Source of the DNA: Cytidiella melzeri
Lineage: Eukaryota > Basidiomycota > Agaricomycetes > Polyporales > Irpicaceae
DNA: 60,576 bases
Reading direction: 5' to 3'
Assembly: GCA_022592445.1 (NCBI GenBank)
Contig: JABYQR010000282.1
Coordinates: 1 to 60,576 of the forward strand
The position numbers and the translations under genes were made by a program. Below the pieces are notes generated by a model. The model did no database searches. It worked only from the letters and a program-made list of their open reading frames with translations, and was not told where the DNA came from. Of this stretch, positions 1 through 11,430 are shown one piece after another. The stretch's first letter is position 1, and every line of letters begins with the position of its first letter.

Positions 1-843
1 ATTGACGGAGGCGTAGGAGTGGCAGTGATAATGTACACCGTAGGGAGACAATGTACAACTTGTAACGTACTCAGACACCACCTGAGAAGCTCGAACCAAC
101 ACACAGTCTACAAGGGGGTGTTAAGACCAACTATCGTCAAGGGACAAGTTGTCAGGTCAGAAACCCTTGGTGTAGCTACACTCAAGGTCTGATGATGGTC
201 TACGCTGCGCGGTCGCTGTCAAGCACAGTGGCAGACAGATGATGGTTCGATAGAAGGAATATTGATACAAAGTGGATAGACTGAGGTTCTAGCCCCATGT
301 CTAGCGGCTATTTATACATGTTGACCTAACTACTTTTGGACCAGTCTGAGGTAGTGGTAGCAAATTGGAGGAACAGAAAGGAAGAACAATACACAGAGAA
401 CAGCCGCTACTCTGGAAAGCCAATGAGAGAAAAGACCGTCAAGGTGCAGAAACAAGGAACAATAGAAAGGTGAAACATGAGGCAGTGATCAATAGAGAAG
501 GGGTTGAACCCGAAACAGGGGATAGACGGAGTTGGATCCAAAACAGGGAATAGACGGGGTTGGACCCAGAACAGGAGATAGACGGGGTTGGACCCAATGG
601 AGTGGTAACGGAGGTATGGAAAGGCTGAGGGTTGAACCAAGGCAATGGTAACCAATCGGAGTTGGGTCCGAGGTTTGAATGGACACAAGGATACAACTAA
701 TGACATAATAGTCTGTGTTGAATGGAGGCGAGGTGGGTCAGGGAATGATGGAGGAAAGACGAGTTGGATCGTCAAGGCAATGGTAAAGTAGATAGCTAGT
801 TATCAAGATAGTCGAAGAAGTAAAGAAAAATAATAGGGTGTGA
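1..843. other. AT-rich spacer with a short minisatellite, no gene recognised
   Basis: No open frame here looks coding. Positions about 506-590 hold three imperfect copies of a 28-29 bp unit built around the words ATAGACGG and GTTGGA. The stretch lies directly upstream of the LINE remnant and could be decayed transposon sequence, but no protein similarity could be read from it. Confidence 0.5.
506..590. repeat. 28-bp imperfect tandem repeat, three copies
   Basis: Three successive units of 29, 28 and 28 bp share the core ATAGACGG followed by GTTG. They differ by a few substitutions, so the array is not very recent. Confidence 0.7.
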
Positions 844-1725
844 AGACCGTTTGTAACAGGGGAGCTAGTTTGGATGATTCTAGGCCTACACCTTCTCTAC
901 ACTGCCAGAAAATGCACAGAAGGGCACGCCTTCCTTGCACTAGACAACAAGGCGGCCATTATGGCCTTGAGGTCAGCAGACTCCGGAGCAGCCCACTACT
1001 TACTAGACAAAATACACTAGATGGCAAAGAAGTTTAAAACCAGAAGCACAAACCTCACGCTTACAGTACGGTGGGTACCAGGGCACTGTGGGGCTGATGG
1101 AAACAAAGCAGCAGACAAACAGGCAAAGGAGGCAGTGCACGGCAGAGCCTCTGACCCAGCACAATTACCATGCAGACTAAGACACACCCTTCCGCTAAGT
1201 GCATCCAAGCTCAAGCAACTCAAAGCAACAGAAATAAAGGAGGCAGCAAAACAACTCTGGAACAGCTCACCGCGAGGCTGTAGCCTGAGAAAAATGAACC
1301 TGAGTCTACCCTCAGAATGCTTTGCTGACCTCATCTCTTCACTCCCCAGACAACATGCCGCCCTTCTATTCCAGCTGCGCACTGGACACGCACCCCTGCA
1401 CTGACACCTCCACCAAATTGGGAAAGCGGCCTCACCAATGTGCCCAGCCTGCAAGATATATCCTAAAACAGTAGACCACTTTTTTCTACACTGTCCGGCC
1501 TACTAGAGGCAACGGGACTCACTCACTTATGAGTTAGGCTGACCAGCCAGATCCATACTGAACCTCTTGAGCAACACCTGGATGTTACGCCCCCTCTTCC
1601 AATACATTCACTCCACTAGACAATTTGCACGGAAACTAGGCAGCCTATACTTACCAAAGGAACCACCAGCAAAGAAAGGAAGAAAGGCTGGGCAAGGGGA
1701 GAGAGGAGGCAATGCAGGAGGATAA
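844..1725 (+). pseudogene. LINE-type retrotransposon 3' remnant: RNase H domain and C-terminal zinc knuckle
   Basis: One reading frame can be followed from 844 to about 1725 through at least four in-frame stops. It contains LDNKAAIMALRS and WVPGHCGADGNKAADK, which match the RNase H domain of non-LTR retrotransposon ORF2 (DNxAA and the WVPGHxGxxGN-AD block). A CPAC...HFFLHCPAY zinc-knuckle tail follows, typical of these elements. Two of the stops are TGA where arginine is expected, consistent with CGA to TGA change. Only the 3' end is present and no endonuclease or RT core was seen. A solo LTR sits just downstream. The LINE class is confident; the clade (Tad-like or other) is not. Confidence 0.7.
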
Positions 1726-1802
1726 GAGAAACAGAGCAGACAAAAGAAGAGATACAAAGAGAAGTACCGCAGTTAGCAGCGCCCAAACAGAACTGACTAC
1801 GG

Positions 1803-2559
1803 TGTCATGGATGGCCTGACTAGCCCTTAATCTTCGCAATTTACCTCTTGTTTTTATCTGTAAAACTCCGGGCTGCAGCTCAGTTGCAACCTTTCCTACA
1901 TAAACTCCTTTTCACGTCTATTAAGCGCCCTATCACGTGGCTTAGATGCTCCACACGGTCACATTACTTGCTACTACGTCACACTGGCATGTGACTTAGC
2001 TTAAGTAAGACCACATGGCTACAACCACATGGCTCAGCCCATAGCTAGGGTTTGACGTCATAGATACTGTCCACATGGGCTCCTTATTGTTCTTTCCTTA
2101 TTGTTCTCTTTATGGAAGGATGTTCTCACAGGTGTGGGAATGGAATACAATAGTTGGTCTCCTTTTAGATAGATTCTCTCATGGGTAGAGTTCTTGGCAA
2201 GGTCTAGACAATAGCTGTTGTTCTCCTTTAGGTAGTTCTTTTGTTCTTTGTTCACATGGCTTCTTGCAAAGCCTGCCCTCAACATGGTCTGTGCGCAGGT
2301 CCCTGAAGTCTATATAAGATGCTGCATGTACGCTTCTAGCCCCCATCTCGACCTCTTGGTCTTTACTGGGCTAGGTAAGCAAAACCCCTCTGTACTACAT
2401 AGCTGGTAGTACCCAATACTAACTTGGTCTTTACTGGGCTAGACATCTGCATAAGATTTATAGCTGGTGAGAGTATTGTGCTTCACGCCTACCACCACCA
2501 CTTCGTCGTCATCCACTCTGTGTCCCTGTCTGCCGCGTCGAACCCCTGTCTCCGCGTCA
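1803..2559 (+). mobile_element. Solo LTR, family A copy 1
   Basis: The 757-bp segment begins TGTCATGG and ends CGTCA (TG...CA). It is flanked by TACGG (1798-1802) and TACAG (2560-2564), a 5-bp target duplication with one mismatch. It matches 52641-53376 over its length, apart from a 23-nt indel near 1990. It carries a TATATAAG box near 2311 and a predicted leader intron. No internal retroelement genes adjoin it, so this is a solo LTR, presumably of a Ty3-type element. Confidence 0.85.
2375..2442 (+). other. Predicted leader intron bounded by 20-nt direct repeats in LTR family A (copy 1)
   Basis: CTTGGTCTTTACTGGGCTAG occurs at 2355-2374 and again at 2423-2442. The first copy is followed at once by GTAAGC, a strong 5' splice site. 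The second copy ends in the CTAG that would be the 3' splice site, with a perfect TACTAAC branch-point word at 2417-2423. The predicted 68-nt intron therefore starts right after one repeat and ends exactly with the other. It lies about 55 bp downstream of the TATA box, in the expected transcript leader. Splicing is inferred from sequence only. Confidence 0.55.
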
Positions 2560-2564
2560 TACAG

Positions 2565-3049
2565 GATAGGCAGGAAAGAGCATGAAAAGAACAACGACAC
2601 ACAAGACCTCTCTCCTGTTCCCACTTCCACGCGTGACCCGGTGCTCAGAGACTGGGGGAGTTTTGATGGGGGGCGAAGGACCGCAGCCCGGCTTCCTGCT
2701 GCCGCAAGCCCAAGGGACCATTGTCCACCGTAAAGGGTAGCATGTTTAGAACCCAGTCTCTCCTGGTAAGTCGGCAGAGCCTCTCTTGTCAACAGGCGCA
2801 CCTTGTCTTATTTCTTTATTATCTTCTCCCTCACTATACACTCACAGTAATACAGAAAACCCTCCACCACACGTCTTGGGTAAGAGCCCCCACACATGTT
2901 TTGATTATGATTGCTATTCAACAGTACAGTAATTGCAACAGTAGCACAGATGTGACATGGATAGTCCAACAGAGACCGGATTTTTCCAACATTGTCACAA
3001 GTTTACAGCCTTAGGCGCCTATCTAGAGCGCTTATTTTCCGGCTAGGAG
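2565..3049. other. Spacer between two solo LTRs, no gene recognised
   Basis: Nothing coding could be identified. It is the continuation of the sequence interrupted by the family A LTR and probably derives from older transposon DNA. Confidence 0.4.
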
Positions 3050-3349
3050 TGTTACCGGACCTAACCCTAACCCGGGTCACGTGACATCCTGCCTTATTTA
3101 TCAATAGTCCAGACCCAAACCCTAGACTCAATCTGGAGCGGTTCCAGATCAACCTAGGCTATTGTTCTATTGTTCCTCTTCCATTGATAGGGATTCCCCC
3201 AGTTCTTATTGTTCTATTGTCTTTCGACTATTGTCCTCTATCTATTGTTAGGGATTCCCCAGGGATTCCCCCAGTTTCTATTGTTCTATTGTTCCTATTC
3301 TATTGTCCTATTGTTCTATTGTTCTAGCTCTATTGTTCTATGTACCCCA

Positions 3350-3412
3350 GTCCTTGACAGTTACTCAGGTCCTTGACAGTTACTCAGGTCCTTGACAGTT
3401 ACCCTGGTTCCT
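3350..3412. repeat. 20-bp tandem repeat, three copies
   Basis: The unit CAGGTCCTTGACAGTTACT is repeated about three times in a row within the upstream part of the family B LTR. It could be an LTR enhancer-type array. Confidence 0.7.
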
Positions 3413-3557
3413 TATTGTTCTATTGTTACTCCAGCCCCACAGTTACTCCAGTCCCTAGTGTGGGAACTTGCACACAGACCACCCAACCACAGTATATATA
3501 GTAGACCTTACCCTCCCTAGCTCTGCATCTTGACCTCTCTGTCATTTGCACTGCTAG

Positions 3558-3617
3558 GTGAGTTACTGCATGTAACTTAGTATCATACCATATTAACTCT
3601 GTCATTTGCACTGCTAG
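3558..3617 (+). other. Predicted leader intron bounded by 21-nt direct repeats in LTR family B
   Basis: A 21-nt word containing CTGTCATTTGCACTGCTAG ends at 3557 and again at 3617. The first copy is followed by GTGAGT, a consensus 5' splice site. The second ends in the CTAG that would be the 3' splice site, with TATTAAC at 3591-3597 as branch-point candidate. The architecture copies that of family A although the sequence differs. Splicing is inferred. Confidence 0.5.
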
Positions 3618-3914
3618 TATCCGGCCTCTGAGCCTGCTTGCCTGCTTATCATTGACTTTGACCTCGTTGTCGTCGTTGGAGATCCACTTCCACTTCCACT
3701 CCTCCTCTTCTCCACCCTTGTTTAGGGTTATCAGTATAACAGCAGTTGCTCCGTGAAAAGATGTATTTTGTCTACCATAGGGCAAAGCCCTTGAGGACAA
3801 TAAACAAGGATAAAAAAAATCTCGGACTGGCTTAAGAATGAAGAGAGGTGGCGGAAAGATTGGGAAGACTCATCTGCCACTGGCATGCAGTCTTGCTGTG
3901 CAAAGTGAGCTCGA

Positions 3915-4094
3915 CAAACGCAACATCCTACGGTCACAGAGATGATGGATCTGTGGGTTGCGCAGGCATTGGCAAATCAGGTTCTTCTCACAGGTGAAGT
4001 GTTGTGGCAGAAATGGAAAAAGTTTGCTGACTTGATTGGTATCCCGCAGGATGAGCGATTGAACCTCAGTGATGGCTGGTTAGGCAAGTTGTAA
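3915..4094 (+). pseudogene. Pogo-type transposase fragment (CENP-B-type HTH domain)
   Basis: A 60-codon open stretch reads QHPTVTEMMDLWVAQALANQ, then GEVLWQKWKKFADLIGIP and LSDGWLGKL. This is the second DNA-binding helix-turn-helix of CENP-B/pogo transposases, including the terminal (L)SxGWL motif. The DDE catalytic domain that normally follows is absent and a TAA ends the frame, so this is a dead fragment. Confidence 0.7.
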
Positions 4095-4362
4095 GGGTGG
4101 TCTTTTCAAGTGCACACAAGTAAGTATAACCGATGTATATTCAGAACCTACATGTGTACAAGATAAAAAGATACCTATTAAATCTACCAGATCTCAGCCC
4201 TAAGTACTGAGATCTGCTACTGTATAGTACTACTATATACAGCGTGCCCTTTTCCCACAATGGGCACTGACCCACTATCTGATCAAATACAGATAATGGC
4301 CAGATTTACTGATCTAGCCTCGAGATGCTTGCTCACATGGACAGAGCCCTAATACCCTCCCC
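4095..4362. other. Spacer, no gene recognised
   Basis: AT-rich sequence with no convincing frame. Confidence 0.4.
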
Positions 4363-5313
4363 CTAGACGAGACATTGAGGTACGCGATGGAAGTCGAAGA
4401 ACCAAAGGTCAATGGTAGAGTGTGGCCTTGTGGCCAGGTGTATGCTAAAAGGGCCTCTACATGGTAGGCCCAGCGGTTCTGACTTCTCCAAGCCATGGTC
4501 AGAAGGAGACAACAACCTCAAAGGTGGCAAGGGGGACAATGGGGAGTCCCGCGGGAACACAGCCAACAGCCACTGGTTGATCTCAGCAACCTGTGGCGAG
4601 GTGATGATTTTGATGTCGAGGGACAGTAGTTTGCCTGTCACTCCTCTCAACCATTGACACAAATTGTTCTCCGTGGGATCCTCAATCATTGCAGTGGTCT
4701 TGAACAACTGCAATGCCATAGGTCCGATCTCCTCCTTGCCCACCGCAACGAGAGCTCAAATGATCTCAATGGACGGAGTAGTTGATGGGGACTGTGGTCC
4801 CAGGTGAGCAACCCTAATCATCCCTCTGAGTTGATCCGAGTTTTCAACTCGGCAAGTGATCAGGTTTCTTCTGATACCAGGGACCTCAATGTCTGGATTT
4901 GCATTGAGGTAGCAGATCCAGTTCTCAATGGTCTGGGGTGCTATGTTTGCACCCAGGTCACTTGTGGGCACCATTGGGGGTGCAGGCCTAGTGTTTGTCT
5001 GCCAACAAGGATTAGTTGTCTTGCAACTTGCAGGTTGCCCTGTGTGTGTAGTTGTAAATGCGGGTTGCCCCGCGTGTGGTGGTAGGCGCATCATATTAGA
5101 TGGCCCCAAGGGAGGGGGTTGGCTGTTGAGGTTGGCGAGCCATTCCTCATGCGTCTGCATGGCTGCTCTCAGTGCAAATGGGTTGTTTTGGCGGGGCTGA
5201 CAAGCTGCAAGATACAAAAGTACAGAGGCAAGAAATGCAAGGGATTGAAGAGTCTTCAGACACATCTCAGGAGAAATAGCATCTGGTGGACACGTCTCAA
5301 GATCCAGTCCCAT
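4363..5313 (-). pseudogene. Unrecognised ORF with one internal stop, antisense to the adjoining transposon
   Basis: A single minus-strand frame runs from about 5313 to 4363 and would encode roughly 316 residues, broken by one TGA near 4756. The N-terminal part has a hydrophobic stretch (LQSLAFLASVLLYLAA). A Pro/Asn/Gln-rich middle follows, and the second half contains NNLCQWLRGVTGKLLSLDIK. No known family was recognised. It starts just upstream of and divergent from the transposase-like gene at 5286, so it may be a further gene of the same element. Confidence 0.4.
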
Positions 5314-8300
5314 TCAGTGAGCACTGGAAACCCCAAAATTGTGAGCACAGTGTTGGCATGTTAGAGGTGAATGAGGAGGAGGAGAAGGAGGAGGAGTTTG
5401 CTGTTGATAGTGCTGAGTGCAATGAGACGTTGGATTCTGACTATGAGCTGTTTGAGGATGATTTGCAAGATTAGCACGTAGGCAGCACTATTGAGCAGTA
5501 TATCATAGGAGAAGATGAGCCGTCCTATCTAGGTATCAGGTATTGCATGATGGAAGCATCCTGCTAACAATTCATCATAGGCATACCAGTGTTTTCACAC
5601 TCACGTCAGCTATCTGCTCAGGATAAATTGATCTTTCCACGGCCGTCCAAGTCAGTAAGTATGAGTGAATCATACAGTCAGATAGCTACTCATCTCCATC
5701 AGCTCTTTCTCACAGACCTCTTGTTAACGTCTCCGTGTCTGCGGTTCTCTGATACACAAATCAGTGCAATGCTCAGATGGGCCAAGGTGTTACACATGCG
5801 TGATGTTCCGACCTTGTACGCTATCAAGAAAATGCGCCAGGACCTCCGCCACCTTGTGGGGGATCCCACAAAGAGGGTTGTAAGTCCCAGCGGCAATATT
5901 TTCCACATCAATGATATTGGGCCTGCGGTTTCAAAGGTATGGATTGTATATCTTGCAATCAAATTTCTCTTTGATGCTGTGTTAGGATTACACAAATCCT
6001 TTGACTCAATTTGCAATGTCTGACTTTTCTGAGGACTGTATAGGGTAGTTGTCTGAAGCAAAGCATGGTTTCTAGATGCTTTGCGATGGCCCTGAAGCCA
6101 TTGTCACACCTGCTGTAAGTGTTGAAGGGAAGATCTTTTTCACTCAGGAGCTGCTTCAGCAATCCAATGCGTCCTATTTTACACCAGAGCGATTCTTTGT
6201 GGATTGTTGTAGTTCACGACGAGACTCAATCCAAACTCCTGGAGGCATACCAGAGACACTTACAGCATTAGGCCGTAGTGTTTCTTGGACTGGGGTAAGG
6301 TACATCTTGAATTGGATGTATTCTTTCTCACTGGTTGATAAAATATAGCATGGTTTTGTTGTAAGCAATGGACAGATGCTATGTCATGTGGCTAACTTCA
6401 AGCAAGGTTCCCTTCAACAAATTGTAGGGGTCATATCCTGAACAGGTCCAGCTGTTTTCTGGTATGTCTCAATAAACCTACTGAGTGAGTTTCTTACTTA
6501 ACTTAATTTGCACAGATGAGTCTCGGAAATACACCAAAGAAATGCCAAATCCCATTCAACAACTTGCCAAGGGCAGAATGTGCTACGCTGTCCCAGTCAT
6601 TGTGCTCATCGATGATGTTTCTGTCAATGTTTCAAAGCAGTGAAACAAGCATCATGTTGTCTACGCCTCTAACGCAAACTTGCCACTGGAGATGATAGAA
6701 AAGGAATTCTTGGTCAAGTTTGTCTCATTGTCACCACATGCGTCTCCAATAGATCTTGCAAAGGCTGTCTGTGACTCAATAAAGTAGGTACAGTCCTGAT
6801 TTCTGCTGCAGAAAAATTACTTTCCACACACTTCTCAATTAGTTCAGCAGCTCAGAATGGTGTTGATGCCTGGGACTGCAAGTATGACAAAGAAGTTTTG
6901 TTACTTCCATATAGCTTCTTTTTGGTGGCAACAATCCAATGCAAGCAGAGGAATGCAGTCACAACGGGCTTGGTTGTAATCTCTTTTGCCAAACTTGCAA
7001 AGTTGGTGGTACCAAAGCTCATAAAGCTTCAGAAGAAGGCTTTCTTGAGCTATTCTCTGTATGTTTCTTTCTAGTTTCTTCTTCGAAAGTCAAGCTTGGG
7101 AACATGATTTTTATGCTCCTGTAGGAAGGCCCACTTCGAACACCACATAAAACAGAGGCAGAAATTTGAAGACAGCTCAGCATTTCTGTTCTCCCTGGAG
7201 CTCAGAGCAAAGTTGACAGTGCACATCAGGCTACTGGTGTTTGGGACTCAGGACTCAAAGCATCATTCATTCCTTGATTGAGATGGGTAAACAGCTTCGG
7301 AAGGCACAGCCAGACAATTCCCAGGCATCTGAGGATGCAATGTATAAGCAGCTTGATACAGATCTAGATTGCCTACTTCAGCCTCATTGTATGGATGACT
7401 GAATTAACCCATTGCTTGGACTTGCCAGTCAGTTTCCACAATATTCATGTTACCATTGATCTCATATATCATTCAAGGAGTTAACATTCACATGGATACA
7501 CCTACTGAAATACTACACACAGTGCTGCTAGGTGTTGTCAAGTACTTCTGGGCCAGACTGTTCAAATCATTGAAAAAGCAAAGTTGATTGCTTTACTTGA
7601 AGCACAAATGTAGTCACTCGCAGTGCATGGCCTCAATCTCCCTGCATTTGTTCCAGCATACATCTGCCATTGCCGTGGGGGTTGTATTGGAAATCATTGA
7701 AAAGCCTTGCTCAAGTAATGACATTCCTCATTCATGATCTAGCTCCTCAGGATGTACTTGATGGATGGAATATGATTGGAGAACTGGTTGTTCTTCTCTG
7801 GAGTACAAGTATTGAGGACTGAGAAGTATACTTGGCAGGCCCATCTATCTAGGACCATTCAAGACCTTCTTAATATCACTGCAAAATGTGCACTGAGCAT
7901 TCTCATCACCAAGCCAAAATTCCACTTCCTAGTCCATCTTCCAGCATACAACCGCCGTTTTGGCCCTGCCATTCTCTTTTTGACAGAACACTATGAGAGC
8001 TTCAACCATGTATTCCGGCTTTCATGCATCCACAGCAATCAGTGATCACCCAGTCACGACTCATGTAAGACCTTTGCTGCACAGGACGCTGTGAAGCATG
8101 TGGCCCTTGGTGGATTCTGGTATGATGCCAAGAAGAAGACTTGGAGATCTGCAGGTCATGGAGCTCGAGACTACATGAGGGATCATCCAGAAGAGAAAGC
8201 ACACCTGGGTTATCAAGAAACCAAGCCTGTTATTTCTGGTATGATTCTGAAGATGCTACAATATCTCTGTGACTATGCTGATGATTATGCTAGGATCTGG

Positions 8301-9230
8301 ACACCTACCTAAGTCACAGCAGAGACATTCGATGTCTGTTACATGGGCACAAATGTACTCCTCAACAGTCATTAGCAGCTCACCCTCAGCTCAACTTGCT
8401 GCCCATGGACTGGACACACAACGCTATTTCAAGGTTGAGTCTATGACTCTCATCACGGCGATAAAGCTATCACTGGGAAAGATATTCTTGTTGAGTATGG
8501 TGATAATCAGGTGAGCCATCTTAATGTTGGTAAAGGTTTCACTATCATTGAATCTTCTCCTGCTCTTAGTACATGTTTGCACGTATTATTGAGATGCTGG
8601 TGCCACTGTAAAATGTCTCCCAAATTTCTCACATTTCTGTTCAGCTGTTCAAGATAGAGGACAAACGACATGAGAAGCTTCAAGTCCCTCGACTGACCTT
8701 GACACAAGACACTGCCCTTCTCATGCTCCAGGTATGTTGGACTCAATTGTACAGCTGTATGTACTCAGTCAGGGATGATTGCAGGACATCATATGTGCAG
8801 TTGATACCCAGCACAATTGCACAGACTCATACTCCCAATGCAGAGGAGTGACATTGCATCCTACTTGGCAAGAACGCACCTTCACCAAGCATTGTAACAA
8901 CCAAATTGCTTAGCATGCAGAGATACCTCATTTCTTACTCAATATCTACTCAATTCACAACTACAAGCAGTTTGCTAAAGCTCTTCCTTCATTGCTACAA
9001 TGGGCTGAGCCAGTGATCCCTGACACAGCAATTTTAGAAGTGCACAAAGCAGCTGTGAAGCACATGGGAGCTTGAAAAGCTGCATCAAAAGCTGCACTTC
9101 TACCTCCTAGCACCGCAAGGATCACAACACCAATCACTCCAGCTGCATTTAATGTGTCCGACATCATGACACAGCCTTTACCAGGTACCTACACTCCTTT
9201 TGCCCCTCAAGAGAGTGAACAGAACAGGGT
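5286..9230 (+). pseudogene. Decayed transposase-like gene of a large agaricomycete DNA transposon
   Basis: Conserved exon blocks occur in order on the plus strand. An acidic N-terminus lies at 5330-5474. SAMLRWAKVLHMRDVPTLYA and GDPTKR-SGNIFHINDIG lie near 5770-5920. A VLIDDVS-NVSKQ block near 6600 is followed by NLPLEMIEKEFLVKF and PHASPIDLAKAVCDSIK. A Cys/His cluster ECSHNGLGCNLFCQTCKVGG lies near 6945. Then come HMDTPTEILHTVLLGVVKYF near 7490, ILITKPKFHFLVHLPAYNRR and GPAILFLTEHYESFNHVFRL at 7900-8020, and an LLNIYSIHNYKQFAKALPSL tail near 8940. I recognise this series as a protein abundant in Agaricomycetes and linked to mobile DNA. The superfamily (CACTA/EnSpm-like) is a guess. Several in-frame stops and frame breaks show it is dead. 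Confidence 0.6.
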
Positions 9231-9294
9231 TAAGTGCCAGTGCATAAGGATACACCAATACACACACTAATGATCATTTTCATGACATGCAGAT

Positions 9295-9873
9295 AGCAGG
9301 GTTGTGACTGCACAACCATTTGAAACACCTCAACAGAGCTCAGTCAAACGAGGTGCAAAGCGCAAGGTAACAGAAATGGATGTGAGTTTCAGATCCTGCA
9401 ATTATAGTGCATGCTCTCATTTTTTGTGGCAGAAGCAAGCCGGTGGAGGTTTTCAAGCTAATTCAATTGCTTCCAGCTTTCAATCTCAAAATTGCGAGAG
9501 CTACACTGGTGCTGCATATGCCAATTCACAGTGGCAGTGTTCATTTTCTTGGCCAGCAGCAGGTCCTCACATCTCTGAGTCTGGGCCACCCTTTCCACCT
9601 CCATTCACACCGCCACCATTCCTTTCACTATTCTCCCCACACCCACCTCCAGTCGCATTGCCGCCATTCCTTCCACCATTCTCCCCACACCTGACACACG
9701 CAATGAACATGCAAACCTCACTTCCGCCACTGCACCCATCACACACAAATGACATGCCTGTTGCAGATTGCAATCCGCCATACCCCTCTGTGCCTTCTCA
9801 ATCCTTCAATTATTTCTCTCGCTGGACCTGCACGGCGCCATTTGGGCCTGGAAATGACTCTTCAAACATGTAA
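9295..9873 (+). pseudogene. Continuation of the transposon gene: Pro/His-rich linker coding region
   Basis: An open frame of 189 codons continues after a probable intron ending with CAG near 9297. It begins with TAQPFETPQQSSVKRGAKRK and becomes very rich in Pro, His, Ser and Phe. It lies between the transposase-like blocks and the accessory gene and could belong to either. It shows no domain. Confidence 0.35.
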
Positions 9874-10014
9874 ATTAGTGACTCACTTTTTTAATTACAC
9901 TCCTTGCTCACTCGTCGTGGTCAAATGGTGTGGCAACATTGTTGACCAAACAAAGATAAACAATGTTTGTATATATTGATGTAGGGTGCTTCTGACCTTT
10001 CTCCAGGTCACAAC

Positions 10015-11430
10015 TTGTTTGTTGCTCTTGCCTCAATGAGTCTCTTCGACAAACGTTTTTGTCACAACACATCCTTGCCGTACGAACCTGTGGCCTCAAG
10101 CCTCTCTCTCCCTCCCACTTCTTTGTTCTTCCCCCCCCCTCCCCCCAGCACCAACAAGGACAACATCAGCTTCAATCAGGTCCCCCAACTTTCCCACTCA
10201 GATGGCACAAATTCTACCGCCTCCATCAGCACTGGCCCACAACCTGTTGGCAGTTCTTGTTGTTGTTGCCATGACAGTTACCCCAAGTTGAGACCTGAGC
10301 AGAAGAAACAGGCACTCACTTCTGTGCGGAGCAGATGCATTGAGTACCATCTCAACAAAAATGCAGCTGACGATTTCCGTCAGGTGAGTTGTATTCAGTT
10401 TCTACAGCTGTGGTGGTAAAGATTGTTTCAGCTCGACTGCAACAACAGAGCATTGAAATATTTGTTCTCCTCAAGGCGCAGCTCCTGGCAAAGAGCGAAA
10501 AAACTCTGCTCTCGAAATTCTACAAGGTACGCAATCCAGCAATCACTAGTATATTGAGCTCTGTGGCTTATCCATTCACAGGCCCATGTCACTGACCAAG
10601 TCCTTGTTTGCATTACTTGCCTGTCCGTCCCCGCGTACTTGAAGAACGCCGTTGACAACATCATGGTAAGTCCCTTTGGCTATGCAATAATGGGCCATAC
10701 GCTAACTATCACCTACAGAACTTCATCAAGGATTTGCCCGAGTGGTTCAAGCTTGACCGGGTGACTTTACACCCGATAAAAGTGGAGGACAATTCGGACC
10801 ATTGTCAGCAACGCCATGACTTGTCACCAGTCAGACATCAAAGCCACAGTAAGTTGTTTGTTCACATCTTCAATTCTTACAATCTGCTGATTTGTTGACT
10901 TCATACTGTAGATTGCTGCTTCACTCGTCTCAAGTGCAGACAAGAACAAGCCTTGCATAGGGGGTCAAGACATCATGGCCCTGGTGAGTGAGATTGTGCC
11001 TGAGTATGTCAGCACAGACTGCTCGCATTACATTCACTTTGCAGTGCTGGTAAGTGCCAAGGTCTCTCAGTTATCACATTGCACTCATTTCAGCTTGCAG
11101 CGCCAGTGATATATCAAGCACCATGAGCTTCAAATGAACACCTCTGCCGAAGGCACAAGCAGTGTTGCCAGGTCTTCAAAGAAGAACGAAAACTATTGGA
11201 AGTACGTCGACGACAAGCTCCAAAAAGCAACCGTCCAGATCAAGGCAAAGTCAACCTTGGATGCTCAGGCCGCCACCATGCTGAAGGAGTAAGTTCTCAC
11301 CTACTGTTGCATGCCGCAATGCTAACATCACTCTAGGTACTTCGACCACTGTTTCAAGGCCAATTTGTGCATGTTTGCCATCTTACCCATCCAGTGGGCC
11401 ATCGAGAAGTTCATGGCCTGTGTTGTGGTT
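10015..11430 (+). pseudogene. Second gene of the large DNA transposon, copy 1 (decayed)
   Basis: Short exons separated by GT-AG introns read in order: LRPEQKKQALTSVRSRCIEY, LKNAVDNIM, FIKDLPEWFKLDRVTLHPIK, GQDIMALVSEIVPEYVSTDC, a block with an internal stop near 11105, and NYWKYVDDKLQKATVQIKAK. The last two blocks match the minus-strand gene at 52145-52640 residue for residue over long stretches. The family is unknown to me and no catalytic motif was seen. Its position 3' of the transposase-like gene, and its recurrence next to transposon DNA at 52 kb, suggest an accessory protein of the element. Confidence 0.55.

Larger units (their letters stand above)
3050..3741 (+). mobile_element. Probable solo LTR, family B
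   Basis: The segment begins TGTTACC and ends TATAACA, a short imperfect inverted terminus of the TG...CA type. It is 692 bp long, close to the other LTRs here. It holds a TATATATAG box near 3492, a predicted leader intron, and low-complexity ATTGTTCT tracts at about 3160-3330. The flanks AGGAG and GCAGT do not match, so no target duplication supports the ends. The primary sequence differs from family A, but the order TATA box, repeat, 5' splice site, branch word, repeat is the same. Confidence 0.55.

Noticed and set aside
3060..3076. Telomere-like CTAACCCTAACCC
   Set aside because: Only two units, inside the presumed solo LTR; no array, so chance or an LTR motif and not an interstitial telomere.
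9407..9773. His- or Gly-rich frames in two other phases
   Set aside because: They arise from the CCACC/CACA repeats of the Pro/His-rich linker.
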